DNA of 35,170 nucleotides, from positions 1-35,170 of the forward strand of contig NZ_SWJE01000030.1 of the NCBI RefSeq assembly GCF_005144415.1, in the 5' to 3' direction. Each line of letters opens with the position of its first letter. The stretch's first letter is position 1. Of the stretch, positions 1 through 6,310 are shown piece by piece. The notes beneath the pieces were generated by a model. That model was not told the DNA's origin. It was given only the letters and a program-made list of their open reading frames with translations, and ran no database searches. The translations under genes and the position numbers were made by a program. Origin of the DNA: Trinickia terrae (GTDB taxonomy: Bacteria > Pseudomonadota > Gammaproteobacteria > Burkholderiales > Burkholderiaceae).

Positions 1-2
1 AC

Positions 3-686
3 GTGAGCTGGAGCCGCAAGGCCGGCCTCAACGACTACCACCGCAGCCTGTGCCTCGAGATCACGCTCGCGGCCGTCGCCGGCCACGCCACGCCGATCGC
101 CGAAGCGATGCTCGACGCGTCGGGCGCCGCGGCCTCGCAAGGCGCTCAGCATGCGCGCTGGTATCTCGACTATCTGTACTGCCGCGCCAAGGTCCTGCAG
201 CAGCAGATGCGCACGCAGGAGTTCGCGCAGTTCTACGGCCGCTACGCGCTCGCTTCGATCCAGCACGTGCGGGCCGACAGCATGTCGATGCCGACGGTCG
301 CCTCGGACGCCATGCAGACGGCGCGCACCGCGCAACGCTCCGACGACGTGAGCGCACGGCTGCCCGCGAAATACCGCCGCGCCTACCGCTACCTGATGGA
401 CAACCTGGACCAGAAGGATTTGTCGGTGCGCGAAGTGGCCTCGCATGTCGGCGTGACCGAGCGCGCGATGCAGGCTGCGTTCAAGAACCACCTCGGGCTC
501 TCGCCGAGCGAGCTGATCCGCCGCCAGCGCATGGAGCGCATCCGCGACGACCTGCTCGACGACGACGCACCGGTCACCCGCGTGCTCGACGTCGCCAACA
601 AGTGGGGCGTGCGCCATCGCTCCACGCTCATCAACGGCTATCGCCGCGTGTTCCAGGAAGCGCCGTCGGAAACGATGGGCCGTTGA
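3..686 (+). CDS. hrpB: HrpB/HrpX-type AraC-family activator of type III secretion (3' part)
   Basis: The reading frame is open to the left edge, so only the C-terminal 227 or so residues are present; family members are about 475 residues. The last 105 residues form an AraC-type DNA-binding domain with two helix-turn-helix units, including the stretches SVREVASHVGVTERAMQAAF and HLGLSPSELIRRQRMERIR, and end in EAPSETMGR, as I recall for Ralstonia HrpB and Xanthomonas HrpX. Those proteins activate hrp operons and effector genes by binding hrpII/PIP boxes (TTCG-N16-TTCG). Several such boxes occur in this window, before the harpin-like genes, which supports the assignment. A hairpin terminator follows. 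The family call is strong; the exact subgroup (hrpB versus hrpX) is inferred from the betaproteobacterial setting. Confidence 0.88.
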   Translation: MSWSRKAGLNDYHRSLCLEITLAAVAGHATPIAEAMLDASGAAASQGAQHARWYLDYLYCRAKVLQQQMRTQEFAQFYGRYALASIQHVRADSMSMPTVASDAMQTARTAQRSDDVSARLPAKYRRAYRYLMDNLDQKDLSVREVASHVGVTERAMQAAFKNHLGLSPSELIRRQRMERIRDDLLDDDAPVTRVLDVANKWGVRHRSTLINGYRRVFQEAPSETMGR

Positions 687-714
687 TTCCGGCAGCGCGT
701 TCTGCACACGCCCG

Positions 715-761
715 CGCCGCCCGACGCAACGCGACATGCGTGGCCGGGCGGCGTTTCTTTT
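715..761 (+). terminator. Rho-independent terminator after hrpB
   Basis: CGCCGCCCG (715-723) pairs with CGGGCGGCG (745-753). An inner stem ACGCA/TGCGT lies in the loop, and TTTCTTTT follows. It is placed 29 bases after the hrpB stop codon. Confidence 0.8.
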
Positions 762-819
762 CGCGCACGCCGGACCCGATGCTCGGCATCCTCTCGTCCA
801 TCTCGCTTCGGACTACACC

Positions 820-1293
820 ATGCCCCTGCCCATGCCGCTCCGTACGCTGAAGCCGGCGCTCGCGCTGGCGCTCGCCCTCTTCGTCACGAAGCCCGCCGAG
901 GTGCGCGCCGCGCCCGACTGCTTCGCCGAGGCGGCCGTCTACCAGCACGTCAGCCCGGTGGTGCTGCGCGCGATCGCCTGGCAGGAATCGCACGGCAACG
1001 CCAATGCGGTCCATCGCAATACGAACGGCTCGATCGACTACGGAATGATGCAGATCAACTCGATCCATCTGCCCGTCCTGGCCCGCTACGGCGTCTCTTC
1101 GAACGACTTGATGAACCCGTGCGCCAGCATCTTCGTGGCCGCGTGGCACCTGCACAAGATGATGGTGAAGTACGGCAACACATGGGCGGCCGTCGGCGCC
1201 TATCATTCGGAGACGCCCGCCGAGCGCGACCGTTACGCGCGTTCGATCGAAGCGATCGTGTGGCGGATCAGCGAGGCGCAGGCGGGGAATTGA
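820..1293 (+). CDS. hpaH: Secreted lytic transglycosylase (HpaH/IagB/IpgF type)
   Basis: This 157-residue protein probably cleaves peptidoglycan so that the type III apparatus can cross the periplasm. The N-terminus has a signal peptide (hydrophobic LKPALALALALFV, likely cut after EVRA). The SLT domain follows: AIAWQESHGN carries the catalytic Glu, then YGMMQIN and the C-terminal WAAVGAYHSE. This is the short, single-domain form found with type III systems, and its place after hrpB supports that role. The ATG at 820 was chosen because it puts the signal peptide at the start; the frame stays open upstream to 736, but those extra residues do not look like an export signal. No strong ribosome binding site is seen. 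The symbol follows the Ralstonia name for this class. Confidence 0.85.
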   Translation: MPLPMPLRTLKPALALALALFVTKPAEVRAAPDCFAEAAVYQHVSPVVLRAIAWQESHGNANAVHRNTNGSIDYGMMQINSIHLPVLARYGVSSNDLMNPCASIFVAAWHLHKMMVKYGNTWAAVGAYHSETPAERDRYARSIEAIVWRISEAQAGN

Positions 1294-1397
1294 AGTGTGA
1301 TTGACGTCGGCGCTTGCCGTTCGGCAGGGCCGTCGAACGCAGCCGGGATGCGCACTCGACCGTTAAGAGCCGCTGGCAAGCGAACTGAGCGCAATAG

Positions 1398-1425
1398 AAA
1401 GGGGGCGGCAAACAGCCCGCCCTTT
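1398..1425. terminator. Weak two-way terminator between convergent genes
   Basis: AAAGGGGGCGG (1398-1408) pairs with CCGCCCTTT (1417-1425) with a two-base bulge. It lies between the transglycosylase gene and the convergent gene ending at 1484. T tracts are short, so the call is tentative. Confidence 0.35.
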
Positions 1426-1483
1426 GACACAACGCGATGGACTGTGCCGCGGAACGACGCCGCGGCGCAAAGCCGACTGGCGA

Positions 1484-2026
1484 TCAGCCGCCAGTGAGGA
1501 TCTTTTTGGATTCCTCCATGCCCTTCGTCATCATCTCGGCTTCGGTTTGGACCCTAGTCTGGTCATTCTTGAGCTTGGCAGCCTCAAGGGTCATCTGGTT
1601 GTTCATCTTCATCATCGCCGATTGCGTCGCTAGACTTATCGCGTTGTCGCTAGCCATCTGCCCCAGCGATTGCGCAGCATCGCCCGCGCTACCCAGGGTA
1701 CCGGCCGCCCCACTCGCGGCCCCTAAAAGGCTCCCGCCGATATTCAAAGCAGCACCGGCCATCCCTGGCATGAAATGACCTGCGGTTTGGGCCATCGTGG
1801 CGAGCGCGGGCATCGCCTGGCTCGGCAGTTGCGAGAAACGCATTCCTGGCTTGGTCTCTAACGGTACGCGAGGCGGTCTCGACCCAATGTTCGACAAGTC
1901 TTGAAGCTGAGCCCCGCCGGTGCTTTCGCGAGACGGCGACGCCGGCGCTCGGGGCCCTTTTGGAGTGGCTTCAGGACGCTCAAAACTAGTTGTTTGAATA
2001 TGTCCGCCACTAACTTTATTGACCAT
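1484..2026 (-). CDS. Putative type III secretion-associated protein, unknown family
   Basis: I do not recognise this 180-residue protein. Residues 1-70 are polar, rich in Pro, Ser and Arg, and probably disordered. A Gly/Ala-rich, moderately hydrophobic stretch follows (about 80-130, with GMAGAALNIGGSLLGAASGA). The last 45 residues look like an amphipathic or coiled helix with many Met, Lys and Gln (MMKMNNQMTLEAAKLKND). Disordered start, Gly/Ala segment and C-terminal helix fit a secreted or translocon-associated protein, but that is inference from shape and position. GAGG eight bases before the ATG supports the start. Base composition is visibly less GC-rich than in neighbouring genes. I found no TTCG-N16-TTCG box upstream on its strand. 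Confidence 0.6.
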   Translation of the reverse strand: MVNKVSGGHIQTTSFERPEATPKGPRAPASPSRESTGGAQLQDLSNIGSRPPRVPLETKPGMRFSQLPSQAMPALATMAQTAGHFMPGMAGAALNIGGSLLGAASGAAGTLGSAGDAAQSLGQMASDNAISLATQSAMMKMNNQMTLEAAKLKNDQTRVQTEAEMMTKGMEESKKILTGG

Positions 2027-2252
2027 GATCAGTACCTCAAAATTAGACTATGGATTACCGCCCGCCATGGACGGCATCGTCGTGCGACGTCGCTTTCGAA
2101 ACTGGTATGGACGGACAACGTTCGCTACGAGTAGACATTAATCTTCAACGAGACGCGCAGCGACGCGAATGCGATGTATCGCAACGATATGCGAAGTTGG
2201 GCCGCAACCGCACGAGCACGCCGCGCAACCCGACGCGAAAACATCGGCACGC

Positions 2253-2313
2253 TTCGCTAATCCGCAGCGAACTTCGTATCGCTCGCGCTCGATTCGCCAA
2301 TCGGCAATAACCT
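2253..2313 (+). promoter_or_regulatory. hrpII/PIP-box promoter of the harpin-lysozyme gene, with a third phased TTCG
   Basis: TTCGC (2253-2257), 15 bases, TTCGT (2273-2277), then 30 bases and TAACCT (2308-2313) matches the PIP-plus-minus-10 arrangement known for HrpX/HrpB regulons (TTCGB-N15-TTCGB-N30-32-YANNNT). A third TTCGC at 2293-2297 keeps the 20-base spacing, so a second overlapping TTCG-N16-TTCG pair exists. The rest of the 368-base gap between the divergent genes (2027-2394) is less GC-rich than the coding DNA and holds nothing else I can name. Confidence 0.8.
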
Positions 2314-2394
2314 GCTTCATGCAGGACATCAATTCATATCCAAGTTCGATCTCGCAACCCAACACCAGCAGCATTTCCGATACGGAGATACTTC

Positions 2395-3234
2395 ATGTCT
2401 ACGACGGCAATTTCGGGGGCCAACTCCTCCTACACGAACGACCTCAGCGGGGTCGGCGGCAGCAACAACAACAACCAGCAGATGCAGTTTCTCGAGATGT
2501 TGCTCCAGGAGCTGCAACAGATTCTGAGCCAGATGAACGGCGGCTCGAACAACGGCTCGAACGGCGTCGGCGCCCCGAGCGGCAGCGGTGGTGGCGGCGG
2601 CGGAGCGCCTTCGAGTGTCGGCGGCGACAACGGTGGTGGTGGTGGCGGCGGCGGCGGGCCTTCGAGCGTCGCCGGCAATGACGGTGGCGGCGATGGCGGT
2701 GGCGGGCCTTCGAGCGCCGGCGGCGATCCTTCGAGCAGCGGCAGCGGCAGCGGCGGCGGTGGTGGTGTGCCGACCGTATCGAGCAGCGATCCTGCCAAGG
2801 CCATCGCGGACAACCTGGAGCAGAAATTCGGCCTGAACGCGACGCAAGCGGCTGGGGTGCTCGGCAATCTTCAGCAGGAGAGCGGCCTGCAGGGCGATAT
2901 CAACCAAGGCGGCGCGAAGGGTGCCCCGTCGAGCAACTTCGCGGACGACAACGGCAACGGCTGGGGTCTCGCCCAGTGGGGCGGCACACGCAAGCAGGGG
3001 GAAATCGACTACGCCAAGCAAAACGGCCTGGATCCGGGCAGCCTCCAGGCCAACATCGGCTTCATGGATAAGGAGCTGTCGACGGACTACAGCAAGACCA
3101 TCTCGGACATCAAGAACACGAGCTCGACCGACCAGGCCGCGATGGTCTGGGATAAGGACTACGAGCTGGCAAGCGATCCGCAGATGGCCAATCGCGATCA
3201 ATACGCGCAGCAGTTCCTGCAACAAGGTCTGTAA
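2395..3234 (+). CDS. Harpin-like secreted protein fused to a phage-tail-lysozyme-like domain
   Basis: The 279-residue product has three parts. Residues 1-50 are polar with one amphipathic helix (about 28-47, QMQFLEMLLQELQQILSQM), as in harpins. Residues 50-125 are a Gly/Ser linker with long Gly runs. Residues 133-279 resemble the phage tail lysozyme family (AAGVLGNLQQESG with candidate catalytic Glu162, and NGWGLAQW at 188-195). No Sec signal peptide or cysteine is present, which fits type III export. The protein probably acts on peptidoglycan or another glycan outside the cytoplasm; that is inferred. GGAG seven bases before the ATG sets the start, a hrpII box lies upstream and a strong terminator downstream, so it is a single-gene unit. 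Confidence 0.8.
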   Translation: MSTTAISGANSSYTNDLSGVGGSNNNNQQMQFLEMLLQELQQILSQMNGGSNNGSNGVGAPSGSGGGGGGAPSSVGGDNGGGGGGGGGPSSVAGNDGGGDGGGGPSSAGGDPSSSGSGSGGGGGVPTVSSSDPAKAIADNLEQKFGLNATQAAGVLGNLQQESGLQGDINQGGAKGAPSSNFADDNGNGWGLAQWGGTRKQGEIDYAKQNGLDPGSLQANIGFMDKELSTDYSKTISDIKNTSSTDQAAMVWDKDYELASDPQMANRDQYAQQFLQQGL

Positions 3235-3262
3235 AGCGCATTCCGGGCTCGCCCGGACCTTG

Positions 3263-3299
3263 CCCCCGCCTGAAGGTTCGAAGGCGGGGGTTTTCTTTT
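3263..3299 (+). terminator. Rho-independent terminator after the harpin-lysozyme gene
   Basis: CCCCCGCCT (3263-3271) pairs with AGGCGGGGG (3282-3290), followed by TTTTCTTTT. It lies 29 bases after the stop codon. Confidence 0.9.
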
Positions 3300-3360
3300 C
3301 ATCGCCCTCCGATATCGAACTGCGAAGCCTGGCCCGGCGCAGCCCCCGACCATCCGGCCG

Positions 3361-3432
3361 CTCACCCGCTCACCCGCTCACCCGCTCAGCCGCTTACCCG
3401 CTTACCCGCTCAGCCGCCCAGCCACTCAGCCA
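3361..3432. repeat. Tandem 8-bp repeat, nine units
   Basis: Nine units of an octamer run without a gap. The first three are CTCACCCG; later units are CTCAGCCG, CTTACCCG (twice), CTCAGCCG, CCCAGCCA and CTCAGCCA. It lies in non-coding DNA between two convergent harpin genes and has the form of a slippage-prone simple repeat. Confidence 0.9.
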
Positions 3433-3740
3433 AACGCGGCCAAACGCAGCCTGTCCCGGCCATCGACGATCGAGCGCAATGCGCGAGACATGGGCGGAAT
3501 GCACCGCAACCCGACCTGATAACCAAGCGATGTAGAAGCCGCCCGCGTAGCGTGGCTTGACGTCGCAGCGCGAGACGCCATCGAGCCTGCGCGGCAAGCG
3601 CAAGCGCCACGGCATGCCGCCGATCCGCATGCAATGTGCGCGGCGCGGCGCCGGACGTCACAGCAACCTGCGAACCACGACCGGCGACCGGCGAACCGCA
3701 AACCCCGAAACACCTTGCAATGCCCGCCTGCAAGACGAAA
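3433..3740. other. Non-coding spacer between convergent harpin genes
   Basis: Apart from the octamer repeat and the flanking terminators, I see no supportable gene in the 591 bases from 3235 to 3825. Reading frames here overlap one another and lack ribosome binding sites or recognisable products. A pair of near-identical decamers (CCAAACGCGG and CCAAACGCAG) directly follows the octamer array. Confidence 0.6.
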
Positions 3741-3777
3741 CAAAAGCGCGCCGGGCCATCAAGGCCGCGGCGCGCTC
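3741..3777 (-). terminator. Terminator of the HrpW-like operon
   Basis: AGCGCGCCG and GGCC pair with the matching arm (GGCC, then CGGCGCGCT) across a short ATCAA loop, with one unpaired base. On the minus strand the hairpin is followed by TTTTG. It lies about 50 bases after the stop of the gene ending at 3826. Confidence 0.75.
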
Positions 3778-3825
3778 AATCGAAAGCGTCTTGCCGGGAA
3801 CGATCGCCGATCCCGGCTCGGGGTT

Positions 3826-5268
3826 TCAGGAGCCGTTATGCGCACCGTCCCCGGTGCCGGCGATATAGCTGCTGTTGATCTTGCTGCGATCGGTGAGATT
3901 GGTCACCGGATCGAAGCCGAGAACCGAGGCTTCCGAGCCGCTCGTGCTGTTGCCCGAGATGTTCATGCCCGCTCCGCCCTGGCTCAGCGAGCCGCCGGCC
4001 CCCATCACGTCCACGGCGTCGCCGTTCGCGTTCATGACCAGGTTGTTCTTGATCGTGTCGTTCGAGCCGGTCAGGGTCCGGCTGTTGGAATCCGTGCCCG
4101 CGACGATGCCCATCCATTTGGAGCCGTCCGAGACCGAGTTCTCGATCGTGTCGCCGCTCGCGCCCATCAGCGCGAAGCTGCGCCCGTAAGAGTTGGCGAG
4201 CGAGAGATCGTGGCTGAACACGTTGCCCGAATCCTGCTTGCCGTCGAACGTATAGGAATCGTCGGAGTACGAGTCGTCACCTGCCTGATAGACCTCGTTG
4301 CCGTCGATCGTGTTGTTCGAGGAGCCGTTCATCAGCGCGATGCCGTCGGCGTTCGAGCCTTGGACGAGATTGCCGCTGATCTTTGCGTTGGTCGCGCCGT
4401 CGAGGCGGATGCCGTTCGACGCCGCGCCGAGCGTCGTCACGTGGCTGACGCTCACGTTCGAGCCCGTGACGTCGATGGCTGCCGCGTCGGGCTGCGAGCT
4501 GCGATTGCCGGCCGACACGGAAGTCTCGAGGTTCGACAGCGACGAATTGCTGCCGAGCTTGATCGTTTCCTCGTCCGGGTTGGTCGCGACCAGCTTCGAC
4601 TGGCTGCCCGCGCCGCTCACGTTCACGCCGTTGACCGACAGCGTGCCGCTGTGGTTGTAGGTGCCCGGCGGAATATAGACGGATTTGCCCTGCGCCGCGG
4701 CGGCGTTGAAGGCGCTTTGCAGCGCCTGGGTGTCGTCGGTCGAGCCGTCGCCCTTCGCGCCGTAGTCCGCCACGCTGATCGAGTTCGCGGGCTGGCCCGC
4801 GTTCGTGCCGACGGATGCGCCCGGCGCGCCGCTGGAGACGGCGGAGGGATTGGACGAGCCGGTGCCGGTCGTCGAAGGCGTCGTGTTCGAGGACGCCGGT
4901 GTCGTGCTCGTGCCGGAAGTCGGCGTAGCGCTCGTGGCGGGCGTCGACGTCGGCGTCGTGCCCGTGGCGGGCGTCGAAGTCGTGCCCGTGGAAGGCGTCG
5001 GCGCGGCGCTCATCGCTGGCTGCGGTGTGGAGAAGGAGGGAGCCGGCTGCTGGCCTCCCCCTCCGCCCATTCCGCCGGAAGACGAAGAACCCGAGTCCTG
5101 ACCGATCATCTCCGAGAGCAACGTTTCGAGAAACTGAATCAGTTCGTCGATGACGTTGTTACCGCTGCCTTGATTCGTGGCATTACTGCTGCCGCTTTGA
5201 TTCGTGGCATACGTCCCATTCAGGTAGTCGACCGGATTGGTGCTGTAGGAAGTGATCGTCGTGGACAT
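3826..5268 (-). CDS. HrpW-like harpin with pectate-lyase-type beta-helix domain
   Basis: The 480-residue product has a polar N-terminus with an amphipathic helix (about 39-54, VIDELIQFLETLLSEM), a Gly and then Thr/Pro linker (65-160), and a right-handed beta-helix domain from about 164. That domain opens with the pectate_lyase_3 signature ISVADYGAKGDGSTDDT and runs on in Asn/Asp/Ser-rich rungs. HrpW proteins pair a harpin half with a pectate lyase half, so the layout is HrpW-like, but the beta-helix resembles the tailspike/glycosidase type more than classical HrpW lyase; I infer plant cell-wall or polysaccharide binding or cleavage. It is the third gene of a three-gene operon, 27 bases after the HrpB1-like gene. 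STNPVDYLN near the start recurs as STDPNTYLN in the harpin ending at 7368. Confidence 0.82.
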   Translation of the reverse strand: MSTTITSYSTNPVDYLNGTYATNQSGSSNATNQGSGNNVIDELIQFLETLLSEMIGQDSGSSSSGGMGGGGGQQPAPSFSTPQPAMSAAPTPSTGTTSTPATGTTPTSTPATSATPTSGTSTTPASSNTTPSTTGTGSSNPSAVSSGAPGASVGTNAGQPANSISVADYGAKGDGSTDDTQALQSAFNAAAAQGKSVYIPPGTYNHSGTLSVNGVNVSGAGSQSKLVATNPDEETIKLGSNSSLSNLETSVSAGNRSSQPDAAAIDVTGSNVSVSHVTTLGAASNGIRLDGATNAKISGNLVQGSNADGIALMNGSSNNTIDGNEVYQAGDDSYSDDSYTFDGKQDSGNVFSHDLSLANSYGRSFALMGASGDTIENSVSDGSKWMGIVAGTDSNSRTLTGSNDTIKNNLVMNANGDAVDVMGAGGSLSQGGAGMNISGNSTSGSEASVLGFDPVTNLTDRSKINSSYIAGTGDGAHNGS

Positions 5269-5295
5269 GATGTCTCGCCGTGTTCAAGTTGAAAG

Positions 5296-5664
5296 TCAAG
5301 CCGAGCCAAGCAATTTGCGCATCGCCAGACGCACGAAGGGATCCTGACTGTCCTCGTGCGCCGTGGCGTAGCTGTGCCACAGCGGATCGCCGAGCATCTT
5401 CAGGCACAGCGCCTTGAGCTCGGGCGAACGGTCCTCCGGCAAACCGTTCACGAGCTGCCACGCATCGTGCGGCCGCCCGCGCAAGAGCGCGATCGTCACG
5501 GGAAAGATCAGGAAGTCGCGGGTTTCCGGATAGGCTTCGTTCATCTGCGCGAGCAAAACCTCGGCCTCGTCCGCGTCGTTCCCCTGGAGGCGCTCGATGA
5601 CGGCTTGCGCCATCGCCGGCGCCTCGCCGCGCATTTCAGTGATAACGTCCATCATGTCGGCCAC
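5296..5664 (-). CDS. HrpB1/HrpK-family type III secretion protein, copy 1
   Basis: The 122-residue, mostly helical protein resembles the small HrpB1/HrpK family of hrp clusters, whose members have a TPR-like fold and are needed for secretion. The clearest mark is LCLKMLGDPLWHSYA, which recurs as VCLFGLEDPLWHSYA in the gene ending at 8711. The first possible start is GTG at 5664, six bases after the stop of the preceding gene; an ATG at 5655 preceded by GGGGTGG is equally likely. It is the middle gene of an operon with the 105-residue protein before it and the HrpW-like harpin 27 bases after it. This placement suggests it helps export or handle that harpin; the substrate link is inferred. Confidence 0.72.
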   Translation of the reverse strand: MADMMDVITEMRGEAPAMAQAVIERLQGNDADEAEVLLAQMNEAYPETRDFLIFPVTIALLRGRPHDAWQLVNGLPEDRSPELKALCLKMLGDPLWHSYATAHEDSQDPFVRLAMRKLLGSA

Positions 5665-5670
5665 CCCGCG

Positions 5671-5988
5671 TTACGCCGTGGCGTTGTTCTGGCCGGGGAG
5701 CGATTTGATGCCCTCCTTGGCGCCGTCCAGCAGAACGTTCGCCGCCAAGCCCTCCGGCGACGCCAATTCCGTCAGATCCTTGGCGCCGCTGAAGGCATCA
5801 AAACCACCCTTGCCCATCTCCTTTACGCCGCCAAAGGCTTCACTCAAATTGCCCTTCGCGAGCCCCTTCGCAAAATCGGCGGCGCCGCCGAGTACTTTTC
5901 CCCCTCCTTTAAGCACGTCTTCGGCACTGTGCTCGGCACCTTTAACAACGTCGCCCACGACCTTGCCAGCAAAATCCAAGAGACCCAT
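5671..5988 (-). CDS. Small Gly/Ala/Lys-rich protein, first gene of the HrpW-like operon
   Basis: I do not recognise this 105-residue protein. It is rich in Gly, Ala and Lys with repeated GG pairs (GGGKVLGGAADFAKGLAKGN) and several short amphipathic segments, has no cysteine, and has no Sec signal. Such composition is common among small type III-secreted helpers and harpins, but nothing in the sequence proves export. An AGGAG element eight bases before the ATG at 5988 fixes the start, although the frame is open to 6051. It is the first gene behind a perfect PIP box and is followed after six bases by the HrpB1-like gene, so it should be part of the hrp regulon. Confidence 0.7.
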   Translation of the reverse strand: MGLLDFAGKVVGDVVKGAEHSAEDVLKGGGKVLGGAADFAKGLAKGNLSEAFGGVKEMGKGGFDAFSGAKDLTELASPEGLAANVLLDGAKEGIKSLPGQNNATA

Positions 5989-6069
5989 TTTTAACTCTCC
6001 TATTCGGTTAAGAAGTTGCGCTCGCGATGCGGCGCGGGATCGGTGCCGCATGTCGTCGGCCCTGATGCC

Positions 6070-6131
6070 AATGTAGTGAACCCAAGCCTCGGGGATAGCG
6101 CCCGCCGCGAAGCGGAGCCGTGAAACGCGAA
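6070..6131 (-). promoter_or_regulatory. PIP-box promoter of the HrpW-like operon
   Basis: On the minus strand TTCGC (6131-6127), 15 bases, TTCGC (6111-6107), 31 bases, TACATT (6075-6070) is a perfect match to the PIP box and its -10. The operon's first ATG lies about 80 bases further on. An inverted repeat AGCGAA-CCG-TTCGCT (6131-6145) adjoins the box. The rest of the 5989-6310 gap shows no gene. Confidence 0.85.
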
Positions 6132-6310
6132 GCGAACCGTTCGCTGCGAACCGGGCAAAGCGGCCCTACCTGCTGCGAAGCGTCACCTGAAGCCTCAGGG
6201 TTCGCACCCGTCGACAAAAGTTCCGGCCCTGCGGCGCGAGCGCGCATGCGCGTGGGTACGCTAAAAGCCTGCACGGCCGCTTGCCGTCGCGTTCACCAGG
6301 AGAACCCATC

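Noticed and set aside
1446-1466. A hairpin GCCGCGG/CCGCGGC as terminator of the gene at 1484-2026
   Set aside because: No T run follows on either strand.
2027-2252. A hrpII box for the minus-strand 180-residue gene
   Set aside because: CGAA elements are present (2097, 2166, 2192, 2236 and 2268), but none are 20 bases apart.
2329-3225. A minus-strand frame opposite the harpin-lysozyme gene
   Set aside because: Its Ala/Arg/Val repeats arise from reading the Gly codons backwards. The plus gene has a ribosome binding site, a hrp box and a terminator.
3634-5292. A 552-codon plus-strand reading frame opposite the HrpW-like gene
   Set aside because: It is Arg/Ala/Val-rich and without domains. It is the antisense shadow of a recognisable harpin-beta-helix gene, as is common in GC-rich DNA.
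6140-6204. A plus-strand hrpII box for the formyltransferase gene
   Set aside because: The two TTCG elements at 6140 and 6201 are 61 bases apart, far from the required 20.
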